DNA from: Streptomyces sp. NBC_00663 | Lineage (GTDB): Bacteria; Actinomycetota; Actinomycetes; Streptomycetales; Streptomycetaceae | DNA: 64,000 nucleotides | Assembly (NCBI RefSeq): GCF_036226885.1 | Contig: NZ_CP109027.1 | Span: 4,154,001 to 4,218,000 of the forward strand | Reading direction: 5' to 3' | Part shown: positions 15,515 through 23,383 of the stretch, piece by piece | Numbering within the stretch: the first letter of the stretch is position 1 | How the letters are laid out: each line of letters starts with the position of its first letter | The notes under the pieces: model-generated | What the model was told of the DNA's origin: nothing | Database searches by the model: none | Seen by the model: only the letters and a program-made list of their open reading frames with translations | Translations under genes and position numbers: made by a program

Positions 15515-15600
15515 GACCTCTCGGCTGTGATCAGCCAGACCTCTCGGCTGTGATCACCGACCTCTCGGCTGGGATCAGACCAGGCCTCTCGGCTGGATCA
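15515..15600. repeat. four imperfect 19-bp direct repeats
   Basis: GACCTCTCGGCTGTGATCA and close variants start at 15515, 15538, 15559 and 15583 (spacing 23, 21 and 24 bp). They fill the gap between the SRPBCC stop, which lies in the last unit, and the start of the molybdopterin oxidoreductase. They may be regulator-binding repeats upstream of the latter gene. Confidence 0.7.
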
Positions 15601-16074
15601 GAGGGACGTCATGCCCGGGTCCTCGGGGCGGATCCGCCCGCGCCAGCCACCGCTGTCGCCGCCGCCCTCGACGTAGTCCTTGAAGCGGTGCAGGTCGCCG
15701 GAGACCCGGCGGTCGATCATGCCGAGCGCGTCCGCGCTCCGTTCGGCGACGCCGCTGGGCTCGACGTCCATGGTCAGCTCGACCTTGGTGTGCATGTCGT
15801 CCACCCGCTCGAAGCGGACCGAGCCGCGCTGCCGGGTGTCACCGCCGACGGAACGCCAGGTGATCCGGTCGTCGGGCAGCTGGTCGACGATCTCGGTGTC
15901 GAACTCGCGCCGGACGCCACCGATGCTGGTGGTCCAGTGGTTGTGCCGGTCGTCGAGCTGCGTCACCTCGTCGACGCCCTCCATGAACTTCGGGAACTCC
16001 TCGAACTGGGTCCACTGGTTGTACGCCCGGTGCAGCGGCACCTCCACCTCGACCGTCTTCTTGACCGTGCTCAT
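15598..16074 (-). CDS. SRPBCC family protein (polyketide cyclase/dehydrase-like)
   Basis: 158 residues from the ATG at 16074 (M-S-T-V-K-K-T), which has GAGGAAC just upstream. V-E-V-E-V-P-L-H-R-A-Y-N-Q-W-T-Q-F-E-E-F-P-K-F-M-E-G-V, then D-R-I-T-W-R-S-V-G-G and a C-terminal helix with D-R-R-V-x-G-D-L-x-R-F-K-D-Y, define the SRPBCC/START fold of the cyclase-2 type. Such proteins in Streptomyces are often stress-associated and of unknown ligand. It precedes the molybdopterin oxidoreductase on the same strand with about 95 nt of repeats between. Confidence 0.85.
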   Translation of the reverse strand: MSTVKKTVEVEVPLHRAYNQWTQFEEFPKFMEGVDEVTQLDDRHNHWTTSIGGVRREFDTEIVDQLPDDRITWRSVGGDTRQRGSVRFERVDDMHTKVELTMDVEPSGVAERSADALGMIDRRVSGDLHRFKDYVEGGGDSGGWRGRIRPEDPGMTSL

Positions 16075-16179
16075 GGGTTCCTCCCTCATCTCTTGCGTGC
16101 GTGCACCGCGCCGAGTACCCGGGAGGCGTCACCTCACCCCGGCGGGGAACCCGGCCGGGGACGAAAGAGGTGCCGAATC

Positions 16180-16524
16180 GTGAACGACCGCAGCGACCGC
16201 GACGACGTGGTGCTCTCGCCGCACGAGCGTCTGGCGCTCCGCCGTATCGAGGCGGAGCTGAGCGGTGACCGCCGCCTGACCCGCCGTATGCACCGGCTCC
16301 TGCACCACCGCGCCGGCCGCCCGGTCTCCCGCCGCGGGCTGCCGCTGTCCACGGCCGCCCTGCTGAGCGCCTCGGTGTTCCTGGTCGTCATGGGCGTCCG
16401 CACCTCCGACCCCGTCCTCCTGTGGTGCTTCGCCGCGCTGTGGCCCCTCACCCTGCTTCAGGCGTTCCGGCTGCTGTGCCGCGTCACCGAGGCCGGGCCC
16501 GAGACGAAGACCAGCGATCGCTGA
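16180..16524 (+). CDS. DUF3040 family membrane protein
   Basis: 114 residues from the GTG at 16180, preceded by GAAAGAGG. The N terminus has the DUF3040 signature L-S-P-H-E-R-L-A-L-x-R-I-E-A-E-L, followed by two membrane helices (about 55-73 and 79-96) and a polar tail. Members are small actinobacterial membrane proteins of unknown function. It is followed after 112 nt of purine-rich repeats by the FAD-Rieske gene on the same strand. Confidence 0.8.
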   Translation: MNDRSDRDDVVLSPHERLALRRIEAELSGDRRLTRRMHRLLHHRAGRPVSRRGLPLSTAALLSASVFLVVMGVRTSDPVLLWCFAALWPLTLLQAFRLLCRVTEAGPETKTSDR

Positions 16525-16636
16525 GGAGCCGAGGAACCGAGGAGCCCAGGCGCCGAGAAACCCTGGAACCACAGCACAGAGGAACCGCCGCGCAGAGGAG
16601 CCACAGCGCACAGGAACCACAGAACAGGAGACGGCC
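16525..16636 (+). repeat. degenerate AGGAACC/AGGAGCC repeats
   Basis: The spacer contains about nine variants of GAGGAACC, GAGGAGCC or AGGAACCACAG before the true ribosome-binding site GGAGACGG at 16628. Most units contain a Shine-Dalgarno-like AGGA. Possible roles are repeat expansion, ribosome standby sites or nothing; no reading frame uses them convincingly. Confidence 0.5.
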
Positions 16637-18169
16637 ATGGACGCCGACGCAGGACTGAGGGGGTCGTACTGGCTCGAAACGGCCCCGCCGGGCACCCTCG
16701 CCCCGCCGCCCGCCGCCGATCTCACCGTCGACGTCGCCGTGATCGGCGGCGGCATGGCCGGGCTGAGCACCGCCTGGGAGCTGGTCCGGGAGGGCCGTGA
16801 GGTGGCCGTGCTGGAGGCGGGCCGGCTCGCCGCCGGGGTGACCGGCCGGACCACGGCCAAGCTGAGCGCCCTGCACACCCTCGTCTACGACCGGCTGCGC
16901 CGCACCCGCGGGGCCGAGGGGGCGCGGCTGTACGCCCGTTCACAGACGGACGCGATCCAGCACGCGGCGGACATCGTGGCGGAGCTGGGCGTGGACTGCG
17001 ACTGGGAGGAGGCGGCAGCGTTCACCTACGCCGAGGAGACCGAGGGTGTCGCCGAGCTGAGGGCGGAGGCGGAGGCGGCACGCGAGGCGGGCCTCGACGC
17101 CTCCTTCGTCACCGCCACCGACCTGCCCTTCCCGGTGGCGGGCGCGGTCAAGGTGGTGCGGCAGGCCCAGTTCCACCCCCGCAAGTACCTGCTGGCGCTC
17201 GCCGAGGACCTGCGCCGGCGCGGTGGCACGGTGTACGAGGACACGCGGGTCGTCGCCCTCACCGAGGGCGAGCCGTGCGTCCTGTCGACCGAGGCCGGGG
17301 TGACGGTACGGGCGAACGACGTCGTGGTCGCCACCCATTACCCGGTGTTCGACCGGGCCCTCCTCTTCACCCGGCTCTCCCCGCGCCGCGAGCTGGTCGT
17401 GGCCGGCCTCCTGGACGCGGACCGGGCCCCGCGGGACATGTACATCACGCCGGAGCAGAACACCCGCTCGGTGCGCAGCGCGCCCTACGGAGACGACGCC
17501 GGCGTACGGCTGCTCATCGTCACCGGCGAGCACTTCACGCCGGGCACCGCGGACGTCGACAAGCGCTTCGCCCGGCTTTCGGACTGGGCCGAGAACCGCT
17601 TTCCCGGCCTGACCCTCACCCACCGCTGGGCGACCCAGGACAACGACTCCACCGACTCCGTGCCCCTGGTCGGCCCGCTCCACCCCGGCGCCCGGCACAC
17701 CTACGTGGCCACCGGCTTCGGCGGCTGGGGCCTGAGCGGCGGCATCATGGCGGGCTCTCTGCTCAGTGAGCTGATGGCGGGCCGCGAGGTCGAGTGGGCC
17801 GGGCTGTACGACCCGCGCCGCCTCGGCTCCGTGGTCCGCGAGGGCGTGTCCTTCCTCAAGCACCAGACGCAGGTCGCCCGGCACTTCGTCGGCGACCGGC
17901 TGCCGCCCCTGTCGGGCCCGGCGCCGGAGGAACTGGCGCCGGGCGACGGTGCCGTGATGCGGGTGGGCGGCCACCGCTGCGCCGTGCACCGGGACGCGGA
18001 CGGCGGCCTGCACGCGGTCTCGGCGAACTGCACCCACCTCGGCTGTGTCGTGGCCTTCAACCGCGCGGAACAGGCCTGGGAATGCCCCTGCCACGGCTCC
18101 CGCTTCGCCCCGGACGGCAGCATCCTCCAGGGGCCCGCGGTACGCCCGCTGGAGCGGCGTGACATCTGA
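16637..18169 (+). CDS. FAD-dependent oxidoreductase with C-terminal Rieske domain
   Basis: 510 residues. Residues about 30-400 are a DAO-type FAD domain: V-D-V-A-V-I-G-G-G-M-A-G-L-S-T-A near 31-46, G-V-T-G-R-T-T-A-K, Q-A-Q-F-H-P-R-K-Y and the C-terminal G-F-G-G-W-G-L-S-G-G-I-M-A-G. Residues about 415-510 are a Rieske [2Fe-2S] domain with C-T-H-L-G-C and C-P-C-H-G-S-R-F. The protein is cytoplasmic as read and would transfer electrons between a flavin and the Rieske centre; the substrate is unknown. Similar fusions occur across actinobacteria. Confidence 0.9.
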   Translation: MDADAGLRGSYWLETAPPGTLAPPPAADLTVDVAVIGGGMAGLSTAWELVREGREVAVLEAGRLAAGVTGRTTAKLSALHTLVYDRLRRTRGAEGARLYARSQTDAIQHAADIVAELGVDCDWEEAAAFTYAEETEGVAELRAEAEAAREAGLDASFVTATDLPFPVAGAVKVVRQAQFHPRKYLLALAEDLRRRGGTVYEDTRVVALTEGEPCVLSTEAGVTVRANDVVVATHYPVFDRALLFTRLSPRRELVVAGLLDADRAPRDMYITPEQNTRSVRSAPYGDDAGVRLLIVTGEHFTPGTADVDKRFARLSDWAENRFPGLTLTHRWATQDNDSTDSVPLVGPLHPGARHTYVATGFGGWGLSGGIMAGSLLSELMAGREVEWAGLYDPRRLGSVVREGVSFLKHQTQVARHFVGDRLPPLSGPAPEELAPGDGAVMRVGGHRCAVHRDADGGLHAVSANCTHLGCVVAFNRAEQAWECPCHGSRFAPDGSILQGPAVRPLERRDI

Positions 18170-18243
18170 GTCCCGCCGTTTCCGCACCGCCCCCGAGGGA
18201 ACTCGGCCGCCATCTCGACGAGACAGGAAGAAGTTGAACCGCC

Positions 18244-18429
18244 GTGACCGCGCCCACCGTCAAGAACGACACCACCGCCGCCCTGCGGGTGGCCAGGACG
18301 GGCTGGAGGAAGGCCCGCATCGTCCGTGAGAAGGGCGTGCGCACCTGCATCTCTCCCGTCGAGGACGGCAGTTGCCCGCCCACCACGGACACGGCGGCCG
18401 AACCCAACATCGTCCGCGGCGACGACTGA
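18244..18429 (+). CDS. small conserved-looking hypothetical protein
   Basis: 61 residues from a GTG with AGGAAGAAG upstream. Third codon positions are nearly all G or C, as in neighbouring genes, so it is probably real. The sequence is basic in the middle (W-R-K-A-R-I-V-R-E-K-G-V-R-T-C) and has two cysteines and an acidic tail. No family is known to me. It lies 74 nt after the FAD-Rieske gene and may be co-transcribed. Confidence 0.55.
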   Translation: MTAPTVKNDTTAALRVARTGWRKARIVREKGVRTCISPVEDGSCPPTTDTAAEPNIVRGDD

Positions 18430-18524
18430 CCGGAGACCGGCCGAGGGCTTCTCCCCTCCCGGAGGAAGCGGGAGGGCACTCGTCATCGACCGGCCGCTCA
18501 AGAGCCCCCCCCGACTGACGAGAC

Positions 18525-18637
18525 CGGGCCCCGCCCGGCAGACAGCACCACACCACGAACCCCCGGGCCGCGCCCCGCGGACAGCACCACAACACGACCC
18601 CCCGGCCGCGCCCGGCGGACAGCACCCCACGAACCCC
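18525..18637 (+). repeat. three tandem copies of a 39-bp unit
   Basis: Units starting about 18525, 18564 and 18603 share GCCSCGCCCSGCRGACAGCA followed by a CACGAACCCC-type end. They occupy most of the 280-nt gap between the small 61-residue gene and the methyltransferase gene. No gene is seen in this gap. Confidence 0.65.
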
Positions 18638-18709
18638 TGACCGCAACACCCGCAGCACCCTGGCACCCCCTCGGCACCCCCTTGGCCCTCGACCACCCCC
18701 AGGAGCCCC

Positions 18710-19396
18710 ATGACCCCCACCACCGTCGGCTGCCCCACCCCCGCCGACCCGCGCCGCTGCTGGGTCCCGCGGGGCGTGTACGCACCGCAGACCGACACCC
18801 GGCTGCTGGGGCGGGCCCTGCGCCGCGAACCGATCACCGACCGGACGGACGTGTTGGACCTGGGCACCGGCAGCGGGGCGCTCGCGGTCGAGGCGGCACG
18901 ACTCGGCGGGCGGGTGACCGCGGTCGACATCTCCTGGCGGGCGGTCGCGGCGGCCTGGTGCAACGCCGTGCTGAACGGCCAGAACCTGCGCGTCCGCCAC
19001 GGCGACCTGGCCGCGGCGGTCCCCGGCCGCCGCTTCGACCTGGTGCTCGCCAACCCGCCCTACGTCCCCGCGCCCGGCTCGGCCCGGCCGCGCGGCCCCG
19101 CCCGCGCCTGGGACGCGGGACCGGACGGCCGGCTGCTGATCGACCGGGTCTGCGACTCCGCGCCGACGGTCCTGCAACCGGCGGGCGCCCTGCTGCTCGT
19201 CCACTCGCATCTGTGCGGCGTCGACGCCACGCTGGACCGTCTCACCGGGGCCGGTCTGCACGCGGAGGTCGTCGACCGCACCCGGCTGCCGTTCGGCCCG
19301 GTCCTGCGCTCCCGGCTCGGCTGGCTGCGCGACCGGGGTCTCGCGAACGGCGACACGACAGAGGAGCTGGTGGTGATCCGTGGCCGCCGCGTCTGA
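18710..19396 (+). CDS. HemK2/MTQ2-like class I methyltransferase
   Basis: 228 residues. V-L-D-L-G-T-G-S-G-A-L-A-V near residue 45 binds S-adenosylmethionine. D-L-V-L-A-N-P-P-Y-V-P near 110 is the N-P-P-Y catalytic motif of amino/glutamine-N methyltransferases of the PrmC/HemK2 type. The length fits the short HemK2/MTQ2-like form without PrmC's N-terminal helical domain. The target may be a protein Gln/Lys or another amine; unknown here. It overlaps the CDGSH gene by 17 nt and forms a three-gene operon ending at 20611. Confidence 0.85.
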   Translation: MTPTTVGCPTPADPRRCWVPRGVYAPQTDTRLLGRALRREPITDRTDVLDLGTGSGALAVEAARLGGRVTAVDISWRAVAAAWCNAVLNGQNLRVRHGDLAAAVPGRRFDLVLANPPYVPAPGSARPRGPARAWDAGPDGRLLIDRVCDSAPTVLQPAGALLLVHSHLCGVDATLDRLTGAGLHAEVVDRTRLPFGPVLRSRLGWLRDRGLANGDTTEELVVIRGRRV

Positions 19397-19610
19397 CCGC
19401 CCCCGCCGCATCCGTGTCCAGCGCGACGGGCCCCTGCTGATCGAAGGGCCGGTCGAAGTGGTCGACGAGAACGGCGAGGTGACGGTGTCCGACCGTTTCG
19501 AGGTGGCGGTCTGCACCTGCCGCCGCAGTCGTCTGTTCCCGTGGTGCGACACCAGCCACCGCCGCCGCGAGAGGCGAGCCGGCGCGCCCGACGAGGGCGG
19601 CCCCGCATGA
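19380..19610 (+). CDS. CDGSH iron-sulfur domain protein
   Basis: 76 residues. The C-terminal C-T-C-R-R-S-R-L-F-P-W-C-D-T-S-H contains the C-x-C ... C-x3-H ligands of a CDGSH (mitoNEET-like) [2Fe-2S] cluster. The N-terminal half (I-R-V-Q-R-D-G-P-L-L-I-E-G-P-V-E-V) is typical of bacterial CDGSH proteins. It probably serves redox or iron-sulfur transfer for the haem-oxygenase-like enzyme encoded next. Start GTG within the end of the methyltransferase gene. Confidence 0.9.
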   Translation: MAAASDRPRRIRVQRDGPLLIEGPVEVVDENGEVTVSDRFEVAVCTCRRSRLFPWCDTSHRRRERRAGAPDEGGPA

Positions 19611-20611
19611 CCACCGCCTCCCGGCATCGCCCCCCGCCCCTGCCCACCCCCCGCGGCCCGCTCTCCGCCGCGCTGCGGGCGGCCCTGCTGGGCACGGCAC
19701 CCTCCGAAGGCATCCCGGACGCCGCGGACTCCCCCGCCTACGGCGACGATCTCCAACTGGCCCTCTACACCCTCTACGAGCTGCACTACCAGGGCTTCGA
19801 GAACGTCCCCGACACCCTGGAGTGGGACAGCGTCCTGCTGGCGTTCCGCGGCACCCTGGAGGACCGTTTCCTGCGGGCCCTGCGCGAGGACGTACCGCCC
19901 ACCGGCACCACCGCGGCCACCGCCCTGGACGAGCTCCAGGTCGAACCGGCCGCCGACCCCGACGGCACGAGCGTCTCGTTCTTCCTGCGCGACGAGGGCA
20001 CCCTCGGCCAGCTGCGCGAGTACGCGGCGCTGCGCTCGCTCTACCACCTCAAGGAGGCCGACCCGCACGCCTGGGTGATCCCCCGGCTGCGCGGGCGGGC
20101 CAAGGCCGGGATGGTGGCGGTGGAGTTCGACGAGTTCGGCGCGGGCCGCCCGGACGAGATCCACGCGGAGCTGTTCGCCGACCTGATGACGGACCTGAAG
20201 CTGGAGACGGCGTACGGCCACTATGTCGACGCGGCCCCGGCGGAGGCGCTCGCCACCGTGAACCTGATGTCCCTGTTCGGCCTGCACCGGGCGCTGCGCG
20301 GCGCGCTCGTCGGCCACTTCGCCGCCGTGGAGGTGACCTCGTCCCCCGGCTCCCGCCGCCTCGCCGAGGCGCTGCGCCGGGTGGGCGCGGGTCCGGCGGC
20401 CGTACGGTTCTACACCGAGCACGTCGAGGCGGACGCCGTGCACGAACAGGTCGTACGGCGGGACGTCGTCGGCGGTCTGCTGGAGAGCGAGCCGGAGCTG
20501 GACGCGGACGTGGTGTTCGGCGTCCGCGCGACCGCGTGTCTGGAGGACCGTCTGGCCGCCAGGCTGCTGGGAGCCTGGCGGCGGGGGACGACGGCACTGC
20601 GCCGCCCCTGA
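19607..20611 (+). CDS. iron-containing redox enzyme (haem-oxygenase-like fold)
   Basis: 334 residues; the ATG overlaps the CDGSH stop as ATGA. The protein is all-helical: Y-E-L-H-Y-Q-G-F near residue 50, Y-H-L-K-E-A-D-P-H near 150, E-F-D-E-F-G-A-G-R-P-D-E-I-H-A-E-L near 175 and H-V-E-A-D-A-V-H-E near 270. These Glu/His residues match the pattern of haem-oxygenase-like di-iron oxidases. Substrate unknown. Co-translation with the CDGSH protein suggests that protein as an electron donor (inference). Confidence 0.8.
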   Translation: MTTASRHRPPPLPTPRGPLSAALRAALLGTAPSEGIPDAADSPAYGDDLQLALYTLYELHYQGFENVPDTLEWDSVLLAFRGTLEDRFLRALREDVPPTGTTAATALDELQVEPAADPDGTSVSFFLRDEGTLGQLREYAALRSLYHLKEADPHAWVIPRLRGRAKAGMVAVEFDEFGAGRPDEIHAELFADLMTDLKLETAYGHYVDAAPAEALATVNLMSLFGLHRALRGALVGHFAAVEVTSSPGSRRLAEALRRVGAGPAAVRFYTEHVEADAVHEQVVRRDVVGGLLESEPELDADVVFGVRATACLEDRLAARLLGAWRRGTTALRRP

Positions 20612-20626
20612 CGGACCACTGGCGGA

Positions 20627-21037
20627 TCAGTCCGTCATCGCGTCCCGGACAAGCGCGGTGTCGACGAACTGTTCGAAGCGGACGATGAGTCCGCCGCGCA
20701 CGACGAAGGAGTGGGCCACGCGGACGTCGATCGCCTTGCCGGTGGCCTTGTTGACGGCGCTGTAGCGGGCGAGGACGACGACGCGGTCGCCGTCGACGAC
20801 ATAGGTGTCGTCGTGGGCGGTCCAGCCGTCCCAGTCCTGGCCCAACTTCTCCATCACGTTGGCGGTGACACCCTCGGGGGTGCGGTAGGTGCCGGCGAGG
20901 GGGAAGCCCGCCATCTCCGTCCACTCCACGTCGGGGGCGAGGGTGGCGCGCAGGGCGTCGAGGTCACCGGCGGCGGAGGCCAGGTACTGACGGCGGACGA
21001 CGTCGGCGGGGGCGGGGGAGGTCGCGAACTCGGTCAT
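20627..21037 (-). CDS. NTF2/SnoaL-like protein
   Basis: 136 residues from the ATG at 21037; the frame extends upstream through the MBL gene but that part is a shadow. L-A-S-A-A-G-D-L-D-A-L-R-A-T-L-A-P-D-V-E-W-T-E, then Y-S-A-V-N-K-A-T-G-K and H-S-F-V-V-R-G-G-L-I-V-R-F-E-Q-F-V-D-T, are typical of the NTF2-like cone fold, found in cyclases, isomerases and non-catalytic binding proteins. It is the last gene of a minus-strand set with MBL and DsbA-like genes; the ATG follows the MBL stop by 2 nt. Confidence 0.85.
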   Translation of the reverse strand: MTEFATSPAPADVVRRQYLASAAGDLDALRATLAPDVEWTEMAGFPLAGTYRTPEGVTANVMEKLGQDWDGWTAHDDTYVVDGDRVVVLARYSAVNKATGKAIDVRVAHSFVVRGGLIVRFEQFVDTALVRDAMTD

Positions 21038-21039
21038 GG

Positions 21040-21846
21040 TCAGCCCCACGTCATCTCGCCCTTGGCGACCTTCGCGCCGATCTGCGCGGCGATCAGCATG
21101 CCGTTGTCGGGGTAGCGGGCCACGAGCGCCTCGGTCAGCGCCGGGCCGTCGGCGGCCTTGGCGAGCTCTTCCTCGAAGGCGAGGAGGTAGTCGCGGGTGG
21201 CGGTGATGGCGGAGGCGTCGGCGGCGGTGCCGGGCAGCCGGTGGCCGGGCACGACCAGCTGCGGGTCGAGCGCGGCCATCTCGTCCAGGAGCTTGATCCA
21301 GGCGGCGCGGGACTCGGGGGTGGCGGTGTCGGCGACCCAGACGTGCTCCTGCTGGAAGAGCAGGACACCGCCGAGGAGGGCGCGGTGCTCGGCCTGCCAC
21401 AGGTAGTGGCGGTCGGACAGTTCGGGGGTGCCGCCCCTGAGTTCGAAGCGGTGGCCTTCGAGGGTGAGGTCGCCGGTCAGCGGCTCCAGGTCGACCAGGC
21501 GGGTGGGCAGGTTGGGGCCGAGCGCGGCCCAGGCCTTGAGCTTGCCCTCGTAGGAGTGCTGGATGTGCTCGATGACGATCGGGGTGGCGAGGAACCTGGC
21601 CTGGGGGAAGGCGTCGGCGACGACCTCGGCCCCGAAGTAGAAGTCGGGGTCGGCGTGGGAGACGAACACGGTGGTGAGCGTCTTGCCGGAGTCGAGGATC
21701 TCGGCGACCAGGCGGTGGCCGTCGGCGCGGGTGAAGGCGGCGTCGACGAGGAGGGCCTCGCTCTCACCGGTGACGAGCGTGGCGGTCTTGTTCTTGCTGC
21801 CGGCCGGGAAGTCGAGGTCGAGGACCTTGAAGTCGAGCGTGCTCAT
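21040..21846 (-). CDS. MBL-fold hydrolase-like protein with altered metal motif
   Basis: 268 residues. Metallo-beta-lactamase fold features are L-L-V-D-A-A-F near residue 35, V-F-V-S-H-A-D-P-D-F-Y-F-G near 60-72 and V-P-G-H-R-L near 200. The usual H-x-H-x-D-H is H-A-D-P-D-F, so two metal-binding histidines are replaced and hydrolytic activity may be weak or different. Similar Asp-Pro-Asp variants occur in actinobacterial MBL proteins. It lies between the DsbA-like gene and the NTF2-like gene and is likely co-transcribed with both. Confidence 0.85.
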   Translation of the reverse strand: MSTLDFKVLDLDFPAGSKNKTATLVTGESEALLVDAAFTRADGHRLVAEILDSGKTLTTVFVSHADPDFYFGAEVVADAFPQARFLATPIVIEHIQHSYEGKLKAWAALGPNLPTRLVDLEPLTGDLTLEGHRFELRGGTPELSDRHYLWQAEHRALLGGVLLFQQEHVWVADTATPESRAAWIKLLDEMAALDPQLVVPGHRLPGTAADASAITATRDYLLAFEEELAKAADGPALTEALVARYPDNGMLIAAQIGAKVAKGEMTWG

Positions 21847-21916
21847 CGAAGACTCCTTCAGAAAAGAGAACGGGGACGGGGACGGGGCGGGGACAGGGTG
21901 GGGACGGGGAGCGGGG

Positions 21917-22534
21917 TCAGTGGATGCGGAGGGACGCCAGGCGCCGGTCGACGTCGTCGGCGGTGGCGTGACCGTGCGCGAGGACGGTGACGAGGTCGCC
22001 GTCGAGGCCGAGGAGGGTGGGGAAGCCGGTGACGCCGAGTTCGGCCGAGCGGCGGAAGTCGGCCTCGGCCGCGTCCTGTGCTCCGGGCGCCTCGAAGGCG
22101 GCGACGACGGCCTCGGCGTCCAGACCGGCGGCCTCGGCGACCTTCCGGTAGGTGGCGGGGTCGGAGAGGCTCAGGCCGTCGACGTAGAAGGCCCGCTGGA
22201 GGGCGACGGCGAGGTCGGCGGCCCGGTCGGGGGCGGCCTGGCGCAGGGCGGCGACGCCGCGGGCGGCGGCCTCGGAGTCCATCACGAAGGAGCCGTCGGC
22301 GATCAGCCGGTCGTAGGCGGCCCCGAACTCGGCGCCGGTCAGCTCGGCGATCTGGGCGTTGGCGCCCTGGACGTACCCGAACTCACGGATCGGCACCCGG
22401 CGCGACCCGGTGAACAGGCCGCCCGAGACGACCTCGACGGGCAGCTCGGGGTGGCGGGAGACGACCTCGCGCAGAGTGCCGGAGAACCCGTGCGACCAGC
22501 CGCAGTAAGCATCGAAGACGTGGACGAGCTTCAT
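21917..22534 (-). CDS. DsbA family (FrnE-like) protein with CGWS site
   Basis: 205 residues from the ATG at 22534. H-V-F-D-A-Y-C-G-W-S-H-G-F at the N terminus corresponds to the thioredoxin-fold C-x2-C site, but the second cysteine is serine. The cis-Pro loop is G-V-T-G-F-P-T-L near residue 165. Helical insertions are as in FrnE-like and 2-hydroxychromene-2-carboxylate isomerase-like proteins. A single-Cys site suggests a glutathione- or mycothiol-dependent transferase or isomerase rather than a disulfide oxidase. No signal peptide. It is the first gene after the MarR-type operator. Confidence 0.85.
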   Translation of the reverse strand: MKLVHVFDAYCGWSHGFSGTLREVVSRHPELPVEVVSGGLFTGSRRVPIREFGYVQGANAQIAELTGAEFGAAYDRLIADGSFVMDSEAAARGVAALRQAAPDRAADLAVALQRAFYVDGLSLSDPATYRKVAEAAGLDAEAVVAAFEAPGAQDAAEADFRRSAELGVTGFPTLLGLDGDLVTVLAHGHATADDVDRRLASLRIH

Positions 22535-22582
22535 CGGGACCTCGGCAAAGGGTGTGGGGCGCCCGCCGGAAGCGAGCATTTC

Positions 22583-22613
22583 ACCTGACACAACAGTAAC
22601 TGATCTGTCAGGT
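22583..22613. promoter_or_regulatory. symmetric operator-like palindrome
   Basis: ACCTGACA (22583-22590) and TGTCAGGT (22606-22613) flank a central CAGTAACTG (22594-22602), all with the same dyad centre. It lies about 50 nt upstream of the DsbA-like start, a position suited to a MarR- or TetR-type repressor. The MarR gene at 22800-23294 is the nearest candidate. Confidence 0.65.
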
Positions 22614-22799
22614 ATTTCCCCGGAAGGATGACCGGCGATGTGACAGCCGCCACACCAGAGCACCGTCAGTCAGTGAACCAGCGTCCCCCGCCGCCCGCAG
22701 CCCGAAGCCGACCGGCCGATGCCGGACCCCACGGCCCTCCATCCCCTCCGGCCCACCGACCCCGCCCCCGCCTGCCCCCGCCCCAAGCCTGCCCCCGCC

Positions 22800-23294
22800 T
22801 CAGGGCAACCGCGGCAGCACATCCCGCGCGGAGTGGCTCAGGATGCGCAGGTCCTCGGCGAACCGGTCACGGTCCTCGGCCGGCAGCGGCGCCAGGAAGT
22901 ACCGCCGGATGTTCTCCACGTGCACCCGCGAGGCCCGCACCGCCGTCCGCTCCCCCAGCTCGGTCAGCCGCACCAGCCGCCCCCGCCGGTCATCGGGGTC
23001 CTCGGCGCGCTCGACGAGCCCGGCCGCCTCCATCCGGTCGACCAGGCGGGTGGCGCCGCCGGTCGTCAGCACCTGCTCCTGGGCGACGGCCCGCATGGAC
23101 AGCCCGGCCCCCTCGGCCCGTCCGAGGATGAGCAGCACCTCGAACATCAGATGGCTGATCCCGCACTCCTCCTCCAGGGCCCGCCCCAGGAGGTACTCCA
23201 GCCGGTTGGCCGCCCCCTGGAGCCGTCCGAAGGCCAGCACCAGCGGATTGTCGGCGGCCTCCTTCGCCGTAGAGATCTCCGCCCGCTCGTCCAC
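22800..23294 (-). CDS. MarR family regulator
   Basis: 164 residues from the GTG at 23294 (GGGCGGCGGGAC upstream); an in-frame ATG at 23339 lacks such a signal. G-I-S-H-L-M-F-E-V-L-L-I-L-G-R-A, S-M-R-A-V-A-Q-E-Q-V-L-T-T-G-G-A-T-R-L-V-D-R-M-E-A-A-G-L-V and D-P-D-D-R-R-G-R-L-V-R-L-T are the helix-turn-helix and wing of MarR proteins. It is followed on the same strand, after 265 nt holding a strong palindrome, by the DsbA/MBL/NTF2 set, which it probably represses. Confidence 0.9.
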   Translation of the reverse strand: MDERAEISTAKEAADNPLVLAFGRLQGAANRLEYLLGRALEEECGISHLMFEVLLILGRAEGAGLSMRAVAQEQVLTTGGATRLVDRMEAAGLVERAEDPDDRRGRLVRLTELGERTAVRASRVHVENIRRYFLAPLPAEDRDRFAEDLRILSHSARDVLPRLP

Positions 23295-23383
23295 GTCCCG
23301 CCGCCCTTCTCGTTCGCCCACGTGCGATCCACAGATCATGCCGTGCACGCGGGCCCACCCACCTCCCGGTACCGCCACCGCGC

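Noticed and set aside
12855..15530. An 891-codon plus-strand open frame
   Set aside because: Antisense to the molybdopterin oxidoreductase, with no recognisable domain and shadow-like composition.
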